This document shows positions 9,710 through 18,972 of a DNA stretch of 64,000 bases, one piece after another (the stretch's first letter is position 1; each line of letters starts with the position of its first letter). Source of the stretch: an uncultured Clostridia bacterium. Its GTDB lineage: Bacteria > Bacillota > Clostridia > Oscillospirales > Ruminococcaceae. The translations under genes and the position numbers were made by a program. The notes under the pieces were generated by a model. That model saw only the letters and a program-made list of their open reading frames with translations, was not told the origin of the DNA and did not search any database. The DNA is taken from assembly GCA_947625615.1 (NCBI GenBank), contig CANQPB010000002.1, positions 1-64,000 on the forward strand, in the 5' to 3' direction.

Positions 9710-9919
9710 ATGCTTATAATTGACAGGATAGAAGACGGCATTGCCGTTATAGAGGACGGCAACCGCCGCTTTGAAATACCGGCCTCAAGGCTTCCCGATG
9801 GCGCGCGGGAAGGCAGCGTTTTGGTGCCCGACGGCGACGGCTTTTCGGTTTCGGAATCTAAGACGGCCGAGCGCCGCAGAAAACTGTCCGAGCTTACCGG
9901 ACGTCTATTTAAGGAGTGA
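9710..9919 (+). CDS. DUF3006-family protein
   Basis: A 69-residue, highly charged protein (MLIIDRIEDGIAVIEDG..., ending in a basic/acidic helix ERRRKLSELTGRLF). This matches the small DUF3006 family, a beta-strand-rich domain commonly encoded beside ComEC-like hydrolases, as here. Function unknown. RBS GGAGGA is 6 bases upstream. Its stop overlaps an alternative GTG start of the next gene. Confidence 0.8.
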   Translation: MLIIDRIEDGIAVIEDGNRRFEIPASRLPDGAREGSVLVPDGDGFSVSESKTAERRRKLSELTGRLFKE

Positions 9920-9924
9920 TAAAA

Positions 9925-10794
9925 ATGCAGGGTAATCTTTTTGCCGAGATAACCGCGCGCATTCCTGAATTTTCAAAGGGCCACAGGCGGATCGCGGACT
10001 ACATTCTCTCCCACTACGACAAAGCCGCCTTTATGACCGCCTCGAAATTGGGGGACAGCGTGGGCGTCAGCGAATCCACCGTAGTCCGCTTTGCCTCGGA
10101 GCTCGGCTTCGACGGCTACCCCGAGCTGCAGCGCGTTCTGCAGGAGGAGATGCGCACAAGGCTCACCGCCGTTCAGCGCATCGAGGTCAGCTTCGACCGC
10201 TTCGGCCAGGACGAGGTCTTCAAAAGCGTGCTCCTGCACGATATCGACCGCATTCGCCGCACCCTTGAGGAGACAAATCCCGCCGATTTCAGCGCGGCGA
10301 TAGACCTCATCGTCAAGGCGAAGAGGATCTATATAATGGGTATCCGCAGCTCGGCGTCCCTCGCCTCGTTTTTGGGATATTACTTCAAGCTGATGTTACC
10401 CAACGTGACAGTCATCGAAACGGGCAGCCGCAGCGAGCTTTACGAGCAGCTTATGCATATGTGTTCCGACGACGTCATCATCGGAATATCCTTCCCGCGG
10501 TATTCCCGCCAGACCGTATACGCCATAAGCTACGCCAACGACGTGGGTGCAAAATCGGTCGCAATAACCGATTCGGCCGATTCGCCGATAGCCGAAAAGG
10601 CGGACAAGGCGCTCCTCGCAAAAAGCGACATGGTCTCCTTTGCGGATTCCCTCGTCGCGCCTCTCAGCCTGATAAACGCCCTTATAATGGCTGTGTCGAT
10701 ACGCAAAAAGGAGCTTGTCGCCCGCAATTTTGAAAGGCTCGACCGCATCTGGGAGGAATACGACGTCTACGAAAAGAACGGCGGCGGAATGTGA
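9925..10794 (+). CDS. MurR/RpiR-family transcriptional regulator
   Basis: A 289-residue regulator with an N-terminal HTH_6 domain (residues ~1-75; SKLGDSVGVSESTVVRFASELGFDGYPELQ) and a C-terminal SIS sugar-phosphate-binding domain (~105-255; IYIMGIRSSASLASFLGYYFKL). Such proteins sense phosphosugars. The ATG at 9925 is 9 bases from AAGGAG and is preferred to the GTG at 9916. No sugar-catabolic gene is adjacent: downstream is a flavoprotein joined by a 4-base overlap (GTGA), so the target cannot be inferred from this window. Confidence 0.9.
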   Translation: MQGNLFAEITARIPEFSKGHRRIADYILSHYDKAAFMTASKLGDSVGVSESTVVRFASELGFDGYPELQRVLQEEMRTRLTAVQRIEVSFDRFGQDEVFKSVLLHDIDRIRRTLEETNPADFSAAIDLIVKAKRIYIMGIRSSASLASFLGYYFKLMLPNVTVIETGSRSELYEQLMHMCSDDVIIGISFPRYSRQTVYAISYANDVGAKSVAITDSADSPIAEKADKALLAKSDMVSFADSLVAPLSLINALIMAVSIRKKELVARNFERLDRIWEEYDVYEKNGGGM

Positions 10795-12038
10795 AATACG
10801 ACGCTGCAATCATAGGCGGGGGAGCCTCGGGGCTGTTCAGCGGCGCGCTTCTTTCGGAGGCAGGCTTAAAGGTCGTCATTTTCGAGCCCAACCGCGATCT
10901 CGGCAGAAAGCTGAGAATAACCGGCAAGGGAAGATGCAACCTGACTAACAACTGCACCGCCGCGGAGGTCATGAAAAACATTCCCCGCAACCCGAAGTTT
11001 TTATACAGCGCTCTCTCAAGGTTCGCCCCGGCGGATATCATGGCGTGGTTTGAGGGTCACGGCGTGCCCCTTGTCACCGAGCGCGGCAGGAGGGTATTTC
11101 CGCAGAGCGGCTCGGCTCACGACGTCGCCGAGGCCATGGCGAACGTATGCCGGCAAAACGGCGTTAAGGTTATCCGCGAGAAAGCGGAGGAGATTTTGAC
11201 CTACGGCGGCCGCGCTGTCGGCGTGAGAACTCACACCGGCGAATATTTTGCCGGCAGCGTAGTTTTGGCGGCGGGAGGCTGCTCCTACCCGCGCACCGGC
11301 TCGGACGGCGGGGGATATTCCCTTTGCAGATCGTTAGGGCACACCGTCACCGACGTTCGGCCCTCGCTCGTTCCCATCGACACGGTTGAAGACGTAGCCG
11401 CGCTGTCGGGACTTACCCTTAAAAACGTCCTTCTGAGCCTCAGTGAGGCGGACAGAAAAAAGCCGGTTTATTCCGAACTCGGCGAGCTGACGTTTACCGA
11501 CACCGGGATATCCGGCCCGTTAGGACTGACGGCCTCCTGCCTTATGGACGCCGATAAAATTGTCTGTAAAGCTTATAAGCTTGTCATAGACTTAAAACCC
11601 GCGCTCTCATACGAACTGCTTGACACGCGGCTTTTAAGGGACATCTTGGATAATCCGAAGGGCGATGTTATGGGCCTTCTTCGGGGGCTGATGCCTAAAG
11701 AACTCGCGGAATATTCGGCAAAAATGCTCGAATTCGACAAAACCGCGCAGTTAAGCGGTTTTACCAAAGAAGACCGCGCCGCGCTGCTGTCGTTTTCAAA
11801 GAGGTTTGAGCTCACGCCGGCGTCTCTTCGGTCGTTCGACGAGGCAATAATCACCCGCGGCGGGGTGAAGATCTCGGAGATTAACCCGCAGAGCATGGAA
11901 TCAAAGTTTGTCAAGGATTTATACTTTACAGGCGAGATCATAGACTGCGACGGCTTTACCGGCGGATATAATCTGACTATTGCCTTTACGACGGCTCATT
12001 CAGCCGCTGAAAATATAATCAAAAGGAAAGATGAATGA
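10791..12038 (+). CDS. FAD-dependent oxidoreductase, BaiN/HI0933/YhiN family
   Basis: A 415-residue flavoprotein with an N-terminal dinucleotide-binding motif AAIIGGGASGLFSGALLSEAG, the family signature NRDLGRKLRITGKGRCNLTNN near residues 38-57, and the C-terminal FAD motif GEIIDCDGFTGGYNLTIAFTTAHSAA. Members include BaiN (reduction of bile-acid-pathway intermediates), but most have unknown substrates, so a specific reaction cannot be assigned. GTG start overlapping the regulator's TGA; its own stop overlaps the next start by 8 bases. Confidence 0.9.
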   Translation: MKYDAAIIGGGASGLFSGALLSEAGLKVVIFEPNRDLGRKLRITGKGRCNLTNNCTAAEVMKNIPRNPKFLYSALSRFAPADIMAWFEGHGVPLVTERGRRVFPQSGSAHDVAEAMANVCRQNGVKVIREKAEEILTYGGRAVGVRTHTGEYFAGSVVLAAGGCSYPRTGSDGGGYSLCRSLGHTVTDVRPSLVPIDTVEDVAALSGLTLKNVLLSLSEADRKKPVYSELGELTFTDTGISGPLGLTASCLMDADKIVCKAYKLVIDLKPALSYELLDTRLLRDILDNPKGDVMGLLRGLMPKELAEYSAKMLEFDKTAQLSGFTKEDRAALLSFSKRFELTPASLRSFDEAIITRGGVKISEINPQSMESKFVKDLYFTGEIIDCDGFTGGYNLTIAFTTAHSAAENIIKRKDE

Positions 12039-13332
12039 TATGGGATTAAAATGTGCACTTGACGGGCCGAGCGGGGCCGGAAAATCGACGATCGCAAAGA
12101 AGATCGCGCAAAAGCTCGGCTTTGTATATGTCGACACCGGGGCGCTCTACCGCTCAATCGGGCTTTATGCCGTGAGAAACGGCGCCAAAACCGATTCCGA
12201 GGAGGAGATCCTTCCGCTGTTGAAGGACATTTCGGTAGAGCTTAAATATGTCGACGACGTCCAGAGGGTCTTTCTAAACGGCGAGGACGTCTCAGACATG
12301 ATAAGAACCCCCGAGATATCCATGGCGGCCTCAAACGTCTCGGCAATTCCCGCGGTCAGGGAGTTTCTGCTCGGGCTCCAGCGGGACATCGCCGAAAAGA
12401 ACGACATCATCATGGACGGCCGGGACATCGGAACGGTGATTCTGCCTAATGCCGAGGTAAAAGTATTTCTCACCGCCACCCCCGAGGAGCGCGCCCGCCG
12501 CAGGTATGACGAGCTTGTCGCCAAGGGGCAGGAGGTAACCTACGAGGACATTCTCAAGGACATAAATCAGCGCGACTACAACGATTCCAACCGCAAGACC
12601 GCCCCCCTTAAAAAGGCCGACGACGCCGTTGAAATCGACACGACTAAAATGTCCGTCGACGAGGTTGTCGATTCGATAGAGGAGCTGATAGACGCCGCCA
12701 AAAGGCGGGATTTTAAGGTGATCCCCGCGTGGAGGATCCGGCTTTATTCCATTCTTCGAGTGATAGCCGGCGCAGTTTTCTTCCTGATCTTCGACATAAG
12801 ATATAAGGGCAAGGAAAATCTCCCGAAGAGCGGCTCGGTGATTTTGGCCGGCAACCACAGGACATGGTTCGACCCCGTTCTCATCGCTATCCGTGTAAAA
12901 TACATCTCGTCCTACATGGCAAAGGCCGAGCTTTTCGACGTTCCAGTTTTACGCAGCATTATAAAGCTCGTCCACGGCTTCCCGACAAGGCGGAACAGCG
13001 CCGACGTTTCCTCTTTGAGCCGAGCCGAGGAATTTATCCGCAAGGGATATAACCTCACGATGTTCCCCGAGGGCACACGCTCGAGGGACGGCAAGATAGG
13101 CAGGGCGCGCAGCGGCGTGGCGTATATAGCCTCAAAGTGCGGCGTCCCGGTCTACCCGGTGGGAATTTCTTATAAGGGACACCTTTGCTTCCGCCGCAAG
13201 ATAACCGTAACCTTCGGCGAGCCGATAAGCCCCGAGGAGCTCAAGATAAACAACCTTACAAAGACAGAGCTCCGCGCGGCAGGCGAAAGGGTTATGAGCC
13301 GAATAGCCGAGTTGGTAGAATCAAATGGCTGA
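12031..13332 (+). CDS. cmk-plsC: Cytidylate kinase fused to 1-acylglycerol-3-phosphate acyltransferase
   Basis: Residues ~1-225 are cytidylate kinase, phosphorylating CMP/dCMP: Walker A DGPSGAGKST, YVDTGALYRSI, DGRDIGTVI and the LID region RRYDELVAKG. Residues ~235-433 are a PlsC-type acyltransferase of phosphatidic acid synthesis: NHRTWFDP (HX4D) near 277 and FPEGTRSRDG near 350, with a hydrophobic helix before them. The two are normally separate neighbouring genes; here no stop codon intervenes. An in-frame GTG at 12718, preceded by AGGCGG 9 bases upstream, could start PlsC alone. The start could also be the ATG at 12040. It overlaps ispH by 8 bases. Confidence 0.9.
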   Translation: MNDMGLKCALDGPSGAGKSTIAKKIAQKLGFVYVDTGALYRSIGLYAVRNGAKTDSEEEILPLLKDISVELKYVDDVQRVFLNGEDVSDMIRTPEISMAASNVSAIPAVREFLLGLQRDIAEKNDIIMDGRDIGTVILPNAEVKVFLTATPEERARRRYDELVAKGQEVTYEDILKDINQRDYNDSNRKTAPLKKADDAVEIDTTKMSVDEVVDSIEELIDAAKRRDFKVIPAWRIRLYSILRVIAGAVFFLIFDIRYKGKENLPKSGSVILAGNHRTWFDPVLIAIRVKYISSYMAKAELFDVPVLRSIIKLVHGFPTRRNSADVSSLSRAEEFIRKGYNLTMFPEGTRSRDGKIGRARSGVAYIASKCGVPVYPVGISYKGHLCFRRKITVTFGEPISPEELKINNLTKTELRAAGERVMSRIAELVESNG

Positions 13333-15343
13333 GGTTACCGTTGCAAAGACCGCCGGCTTTTGCTTCGGGGTGGATAGGGCTGTAAAGCTTTCCTATGAGG
13401 CGGCGGAAAGATACGATAACGTCTACACCCTCGGGCCGATAATCCACAATCCCGATGTTGTCAAAGACCTCGAGAGCAGGGGAGTAAGGGTGATCGAAGA
13501 CCTTGACGGCGTCACTGAAAGGGACACCGTGATAATCCGCTCACACGGGGTGGGGCCCGACGTCTATCGCAGGCTTATGGAATCGGGCGCAAGGGTTGTG
13601 GACGCCACCTGCCCATATGTAAAAAAGATTCATCAGATAGTCGCCGAACGCTCGAAAGCGGGGAATCTTATACTCATCGCGGGCGATCCCGAGCACCCCG
13701 AGGTCAAGGGGATCGTCGGATATGCCGAAAATGAGTGCCATGTTTTCGCCGACGCGGAAGAAATGATGATACTTTTAAGAAAAAATTGTGAAAAATTTAA
13801 AAAAAGTGTTGCAATTCTTTCACAAACGACGTATAATGTCTCTAAGTGGGAAGATTGTAAATCCCTCGCAGCCAATGTCCCGGGCGTGACCGTTTACAAC
13901 ACGGTCTGCGCGGCGACAAGCAGGCGGCAGTCCGAAGCAAGGGCGCTTTCCTTGCAAAACGACGTGATGGTTATCGTGGGCGGGTGTAACAGCTCAAACA
14001 CCAAAAAGCTGTATGATATATGCAGCGAAAACACGCGGTGCTATCTCGTTGAAAATGCCGAGGGACTTTCGGACATAGATTTTTCCCATGCGGGATCCGC
14101 TGCGATCTCGGCCGGCGCGTCAACTCCGGCGTATATTATTAAGGAGGTACAAAAAACCATGACTGAAATTCTGACAAAGGAAGAGGAGTTCAACTTCGAA
14201 GAAGCTATTGAGCAGACCTTCAAAAAAATATATACCGGAAAGAGAGTAAGCGGCATCGTCACTGCGGTAAACCCAACTGAAGTAATCGTCGATATCGGAA
14301 CAAAACAGACCGGATATATTCCACAGGCTGAGCTTTCTTCCGATCCTAACGTAAAGCCTTCCGACGTTGTTGCTGTCGGCGATGAGATTGACGTAATTGT
14401 CACCAAGATTAACGACGTAGAGGGAATAGTTTATCTTTCCAAAAAGCAGGTCGACGCCCAGAAGGGCTTTGACGACCTTAAGAAAGCTGTTGAGGACGGC
14501 TCCACCGTTTCGGGCGTCGTCACCAACGTCATCAAGGGCGGCATAATTGTTGTCGTCTCGGGAATGAGAGTCTTCGTTCCCGCATCTCAGACCGGCGTGC
14601 GAGCTGATGCCAACTTAGAGACGCTTTTAAAACAGACTGTAAATCTTAAAATTATCGAACTCAACGAGCAGCGCAAGCGCGCGGTGGGTTCCATTCGCAG
14701 AGTAGCCGCCGAGGAGAGAGCCGCAAAGCGCGCAGCTTTCTTTGAAAACGCAGTGATAGGCTCTACCGTTGTTGGCGAGGTCAAATCGATCACCGATTAC
14801 GGCGTATTTGTCGACGTAGGCGGCGTAGACGGCCTTGTCAGAAAGGCCGATCTCACCTGGGCGAGGATCAGACACCCCTCCGAGGTCGTCTCCGTAGGCG
14901 ATCACATCGAGGTCACCATCAAGGACATCGACCACGAATCCGGCAAGGTTTCTCTGGTTTACAAGAAGCAGTCGGACAATCCCTGGGATATCTTCAAGGC
15001 TAATTACGAGCTCGGGCAGGTTGTCGAGGCTAAGATCGTCTCTATCACCAATTTCGGCGCCTTCGCGCAGATTATCCCCGGAATCGATGGCCTTATCCAC
15101 ATCTCCCAGATAGCCGATCAGCGCGTCAACAACGTAGCCGATTTCCTGTCGGTCGGCGAGACGGTTCAGGCTAAGATCACCGAGTGCGACTTTGAGAAAA
15201 AGCGCGTAAGCCTTTCCATCAGAGCGCTTCTTACCCCTGCCGAGCAGACCGAAGAGCCCGCTGCGGCAGAAGCCGAAGCCGAGGCAGCCGAGGAGGCTTC
15301 CGCCGAAACTGAGGAAGCGCCCGCCGGTGAAGCGGCCGAATAA
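13325..15343 (+). CDS. ispH-rpsA: 4-hydroxy-3-methylbut-2-enyl diphosphate reductase fused to ribosomal protein S1
   Basis: Residues 1-278 are IspH, the [4Fe-4S] enzyme making IPP/DMAPP in the MEP pathway: AGFCFGVDRAV, IIHNPDVV, IIRSHGVG, DATCPYVKKIH, SQTTYNVSKW and GGCNSSNTKKL are all present, including the three cluster cysteines. Residues 279-672 contain four S1 RNA-binding domains (VSGIVTAVNPTEVIVDIG; VSGVVTNVIKGGIIVVV; VVGEVKSITDYGVFVDVGGVDGLV; VEAKIVSITNFGAFAQIIPGIDGLIHISQI) and an acidic Ala/Glu tail. IspH-S1 fusion is known in Clostridia. Both halves have normal length. An internal promoter-like sequence (13809-13837) and a strong internal Shine-Dalgarno (14141-14148) suggest S1 is also made separately. 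Confidence 0.95.
   Translation: MAEVTVAKTAGFCFGVDRAVKLSYEAAERYDNVYTLGPIIHNPDVVKDLESRGVRVIEDLDGVTERDTVIIRSHGVGPDVYRRLMESGARVVDATCPYVKKIHQIVAERSKAGNLILIAGDPEHPEVKGIVGYAENECHVFADAEEMMILLRKNCEKFKKSVAILSQTTYNVSKWEDCKSLAANVPGVTVYNTVCAATSRRQSEARALSLQNDVMVIVGGCNSSNTKKLYDICSENTRCYLVENAEGLSDIDFSHAGSAAISAGASTPAYIIKEVQKTMTEILTKEEEFNFEEAIEQTFKKIYTGKRVSGIVTAVNPTEVIVDIGTKQTGYIPQAELSSDPNVKPSDVVAVGDEIDVIVTKINDVEGIVYLSKKQVDAQKGFDDLKKAVEDGSTVSGVVTNVIKGGIIVVVSGMRVFVPASQTGVRADANLETLLKQTVNLKIIELNEQRKRAVGSIRRVAAEERAAKRAAFFENAVIGSTVVGEVKSITDYGVFVDVGGVDGLVRKADLTWARIRHPSEVVSVGDHIEVTIKDIDHESGKVSLVYKKQSDNPWDIFKANYELGQVVEAKIVSITNFGAFAQIIPGIDGLIHISQIADQRVNNVADFLSVGETVQAKITECDFEKKRVSLSIRALLTPAEQTEEPAAAEAEAEAAEEASAETEEAPAGEAAE
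13809..13837 (+). promoter_or_regulatory. Candidate internal promoter inside ispH, upstream of the S1 half
   Basis: TTGCAA (13809-13814), 17-base spacer and a perfect TATAAT (13832-13837), within an unusually A/T-rich part of ispH (about 13765-13860). The -10 also encodes Thr-Tyr-Asn of the conserved SQTTYN motif, so part of the match is forced by coding. Confidence 0.4.
14141..14148 (+). promoter_or_regulatory. Internal ribosome binding site at the IspH/S1 junction
   Basis: AAGGAGGT lies 10 bases before an in-frame ATG at 14159-14161 that begins MTEILTKEEEFNFEEAIEQ, exactly where S1 homologues begin. It overlaps the codons for the IspH C-terminal IIKEV. This is the best Shine-Dalgarno match in the neighbourhood. 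Confidence 0.75.
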
Positions 15344-15354
15344 TTGCAGCACAC

Positions 15355-15390
15355 CGCGGCAGGGGACAGCCTCTCCTGCCGCGTTTACTT
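15355..15390 (+). terminator. Rho-independent terminator after ispH-rpsA
   Basis: A 12-bp GC-rich stem (CGCGGCAGGGGA pairing with TCTCCTGCCGCG, one G-U) and 5-base loop, followed by TTTACTTATT, just after the S1 stop codon. Confidence 0.85.
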
Positions 15391-15439
15391 ATTCATAGCC
15401 TGAAATTATTAAAATTGGGTTACAGTTTTCAATTTGCTA

Positions 15440-15468
15440 TTAACATTCGGACAAAGATGTGGTAGAAT
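15440..15468 (+). promoter_or_regulatory. Sigma-A promoter of the PBP1A gene
   Basis: TTAACA (15440-15445), 17-base spacer, TAGAAT (15463-15468); each hexamer matches consensus at 5 of 6, about 43 bases upstream of the TTG start. Confidence 0.65.
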
Positions 15469-15510
15469 ATTCATGCAAGACGTGGTTTTATCCCGAAAGG
15501 AGCGATAGTT

Positions 15511-17832
15511 TTGGAAAAGTTCAAGACTTTTGTTTACAAATTCAAGCGGATATCGCGAAAGGTAATGAGGCCGGTAAAAAAGACGCTCGGCACCCTCGGC
15601 ACGGCGCTGCTATGCATCTTTTTGGTGGCCGTTCTGTCGGTGACGATAATCGGCTCGGCGTTTACGGTTTACATTGTAAATCTTATGGAGGGCACATCTG
15701 AAATTACCCTTGACAACCTCTCCTCAAATTACACCACCTATATCTACGCGCAGGATAAGAACGGCGAGTGGATCACCTACGATATCCTTTCAAACGAGGG
15801 TGAAAAGAGGATCTGGTGCAATCTTGAGAAGATCCCCCAGTATGTTCAGGACGCTTTCGTCTATTCCGAGGACGAGCGCTTTTACAGCCACGACGGCGTA
15901 GACTTCCAGGGAATTCTTGCCGCCGTCAAGGACATTTTAAAGGGCAACAAGCGCGGCGCCTCGACTATCACCCAGCAGACGATAAAGAATATAACCGGCG
16001 ACGACGACGTCGACGGATATGAGGGCGTCGCGAGAAAGCTCAGAGAGGTTTACCGCGCCGTCCAGCTTGAAAAGCATTACACCAAGGACGACGTTTTGGA
16101 AACCTATCTCAACCTTGTCTCGCTTAACAACAACATCTACGGCGTTCAGGCGGCGGCGAACTATTACTTCAACAAGGACGTCGGCGAGCTGACGATAGGC
16201 GAGGCCGCCTGCATTGCGGCCATCACAAGAAGCCCCGTCGCCAACGACCCTATTGACCACCCCGAAAAGAACTATGAGCGCCGCGTATATATTCTCGATA
16301 AAATGCTTGAAAACGGCGCTATATCCTCGCAGGAGCACGACGCAGCGCTCGCCGAGGAAATGCATCTTATCGGCAGCATGACCTACACGAAATCTGAGAC
16401 CGAGGGGTATGATTCCTCAGCGGTTTCGGTTTACGAAAATTTCGACGACGTCTCCTCCTACTACAACGACGCCGTTATAAATCAGTGCTGCGATATATTC
16501 ATGAATAAATACGGCATCACCTGGAACGAGGCATATCAGAAGCTTCGTTCGGGCGGCTACAAGGTTTACACCTGCGTCGACCTCGACATACAGAAGCAGC
16601 TTGAGGAAAAATATCTCGACTACGAAACGCTGTTCGACGGCGACGGGGACGAGGAGCTGCAGAGCGCATTTATATGCATGGACTATTACGGAAGAATACT
16701 CGGCGTTATCGGCGGCGTGGGCGAAAAGGAGTCTCCTTTGTGCCTCAACCGCGCCACCCAGTCGACACGCCAGCCCGGTTCGTCCATAAAGCCGCTCGCC
16801 TCCTATTCCCTCGCGATAGATAAGGACATCATTACCTGGTCGTCGCAGTTTTTAGACTGCCCGCTTCTCTTTGAAGATGCCTCCGCCGAAAACGGCTATC
16901 TCGTATGGCCGGTAAACTACTCCACCTCGAACACCAAAACCGGCTGGACATATGAAAATAACTTCACGTTCCAGTGCCTGCAGCGCTCGTTAAACACTAC
17001 TGCCGCGCAGATCGTAGAGATGCTCACGCCCTCGGCCTGCTTCGATCAGCTCTACTATAAGCTTCACCTCAGCTCGCTCGCACTCTATCAGGACGGCCGC
17101 ACCGACGTCGCGCGCTCGCCTATGTCTGTCGGCGCGCTGACAAACGGCGTCTCCCTCAAGGACATGGCAACGGCGTATCAGATCTTCGGCAACGGCGGAA
17201 TGTACTACGAATCCACCTTTGTCTCAAGGATCCTCGACAACTCGGGCGAGATCGTTTACTCCCACAGCTTTGTCGGCGAGCCGGCTATAAGCGAAAGCTC
17301 AGCATACGTCATGAACAGAATGATGGAGACCGTCGTTTCAAGCTCGCGAGGCACCGGCCGCGCCGCCAGGCTCGAAGGCGTAGAACTCATTGCCAAGACG
17401 GGTACCACCAACGACTGGTGCGACATCTGGTTCATGGGCTGCACCCCGCAGTATGTCACCGGCCTCTGGGTGGGCTACGACATTCCCGAGGACATCGGAA
17501 CCTCGCTGAGCTCCTCAAAGATATGGAAAAATGTCTTCGGCGACATCGCCGAGGCTGAGGAGATAAAAACCTTCAAGGAATCCTCCTCCGTCGTTCAGCG
17601 CGAATACTGCACCGAGACCGGCCTTGTCGCCGGCCCCAACTGCACCTCTACCTCGACCGGCTTCTATAAGCGGACGAATATCCCCGCCGTCTGCTCGGGC
17701 GACCATATCAACGCCGACTTGGACGGAAAGGTCGTTATAGTCTGCGACGGCGTAGACACTAACCACTACGAAGAGCTCACCGGCAACCATTACACCTATA
17801 AATTCGATATCCTGAGCGACGGCAGCTACTGA
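15511..17832 (+). CDS. Class A penicillin-binding protein (PBP1A)
   Basis: Bifunctional peptidoglycan glycosyltransferase/transpeptidase. The 773-residue protein has a membrane helix at ~28-55, a GT51 domain with catalytic EDERFYSHDGVD near residue 119 and STITQQTIKN, and a transpeptidase domain with GSSIKPL (nucleophile serine, near 424), SLN-like RSLNTTA and KTGTTNDW near 630. The start is TTG at 15511, 8 bases after AAAGGAG. It stands alone between its own promoter and an RNA methylase gene. The C-terminal ~120 residues carry four cysteines (EYCTETGLVAGPNCTS, AVCSGDH) that may form disulfides outside the cell. Confidence 0.94.
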   Translation: MEKFKTFVYKFKRISRKVMRPVKKTLGTLGTALLCIFLVAVLSVTIIGSAFTVYIVNLMEGTSEITLDNLSSNYTTYIYAQDKNGEWITYDILSNEGEKRIWCNLEKIPQYVQDAFVYSEDERFYSHDGVDFQGILAAVKDILKGNKRGASTITQQTIKNITGDDDVDGYEGVARKLREVYRAVQLEKHYTKDDVLETYLNLVSLNNNIYGVQAAANYYFNKDVGELTIGEAACIAAITRSPVANDPIDHPEKNYERRVYILDKMLENGAISSQEHDAALAEEMHLIGSMTYTKSETEGYDSSAVSVYENFDDVSSYYNDAVINQCCDIFMNKYGITWNEAYQKLRSGGYKVYTCVDLDIQKQLEEKYLDYETLFDGDGDEELQSAFICMDYYGRILGVIGGVGEKESPLCLNRATQSTRQPGSSIKPLASYSLAIDKDIITWSSQFLDCPLLFEDASAENGYLVWPVNYSTSNTKTGWTYENNFTFQCLQRSLNTTAAQIVEMLTPSACFDQLYYKLHLSSLALYQDGRTDVARSPMSVGALTNGVSLKDMATAYQIFGNGGMYYESTFVSRILDNSGEIVYSHSFVGEPAISESSAYVMNRMMETVVSSSRGTGRAARLEGVELIAKTGTTNDWCDIWFMGCTPQYVTGLWVGYDIPEDIGTSLSSSKIWKNVFGDIAEAEEIKTFKESSSVVQREYCTETGLVAGPNCTSTSTGFYKRTNIPAVCSGDHINADLDGKVVIVCDGVDTNHYEELTGNHYTYKFDILSDGSY

Positions 17833-17865
17833 TAAATCTTCAAAATTTATTTCAAGAGGTAATTC

Positions 17866-18972
17866 ATGATAAAATACTGCGCTCCCTGCCATTTCGGGCT
17901 TGAAAGCTCCCACTCGTTTGAAATCAAAAAAATCGGCGGACAGAATTTATCCGTCTCTGATGGCAGAATCTCCTTTGAGGGGGATCTTTCCCTCGCTGCC
18001 CGGGCAAATATCCGCCTTTCGACTGCGGAACGCGTGCTGATCGAACTCGGAAGCTTTACCGCACAGAGTTTTTCCGATCTTTTCGACGGCGTCAGAGGTC
18101 TTGCGCTTGAGGAATTTATAGGCCCCGAGGACGCGTTTCCTGTAAAGGGGCACAGCTTAAAATCGCAGCTCAAAAGCATTCCCGACTGCCAGTCGATAAT
18201 AAAAAAGGCCGCCGTCGAAAGACTTAAGGCAGCCCATAAGGTAAACACGCTTCCCGAAACCGGGCCGCGCCATCAGCTACAGTTCAACATTTTAAAGGAC
18301 GTTGTCACCCTCTATCTTGACACCTCGGGCGAGGGGCTTCACAAGCGTGGCTACAGAAAAAATTCCAACGATGCGCCGATAAAGGAGACCCTTGCCGCCG
18401 GAATCGTCGATCTTGCGCATGTAAAGGGCGGCAGCATCGTCTGTGACCCCATGTGCGGCTCGGGTACATTTTTGATTGAATCCGCATATAAATCCCTCGG
18501 GATAGCCCCGGGGCTGAGGCGGCGTTTTTCGGCGGAGAGCTGGGCGAGCATTCCCAAAAGCGTCTGGGAGGAGGAAAGAAAAGCCGCCCGTGCAGACATA
18601 AGACAGAGCGGTTTTAAGGGTATAGGATTCGATATCGACGAAAACGCGGTAAAGCTCAGCCGTGCGAACAGCAATGCGGCCGGGGTGGGGGAGTATATCA
18701 CCTGCGCGCAGCGGGATATCTCGGAATTCAGGCCGATCGACGGCGCGATAACTATATGCAATCCCCCCTATGGCGAGAGAATGCTCGAACTTAAACAGGC
18801 CGAGGAGCTTTATAAAAAGATGGGCGAGGCGCTTCGCCCGTCAAAGACAAACCCCTGCTACATAATCTCCCCGCATGAGGAATTTGAAAAGCTTTTCGGC
18901 AAAAAGGCCGATAAAAAGAGAAAACTCTATAACGGCATGCTTAAATGCCAGCTTTATATGTACTACCTCTGA
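17866..18972 (+). CDS. THUMP-domain class I SAM-dependent RNA methyltransferase (RlmL/YpsC-like)
   Basis: A 368-residue rRNA methylase-type protein: an N-terminal ferredoxin-like/THUMP RNA-binding region (~1-150) and a UPF0020 methyltransferase domain with DPMCGSGTFLIE near residue 193, FDIDENAVKLSR near 256 and the catalytic NPPYGERM near 300 characteristic of N2-guanine methylases. The target is probably 23S rRNA by homology, not proven here. It overlaps the convergent mtaB gene by 10 bases. Confidence 0.88.
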   Translation: MIKYCAPCHFGLESSHSFEIKKIGGQNLSVSDGRISFEGDLSLAARANIRLSTAERVLIELGSFTAQSFSDLFDGVRGLALEEFIGPEDAFPVKGHSLKSQLKSIPDCQSIIKKAAVERLKAAHKVNTLPETGPRHQLQFNILKDVVTLYLDTSGEGLHKRGYRKNSNDAPIKETLAAGIVDLAHVKGGSIVCDPMCGSGTFLIESAYKSLGIAPGLRRRFSAESWASIPKSVWEEERKAARADIRQSGFKGIGFDIDENAVKLSRANSNAAGVGEYITCAQRDISEFRPIDGAITICNPPYGERMLELKQAEELYKKMGEALRPSKTNPCYIISPHEEFEKLFGKKADKKRKLYNGMLKCQLYMYYL

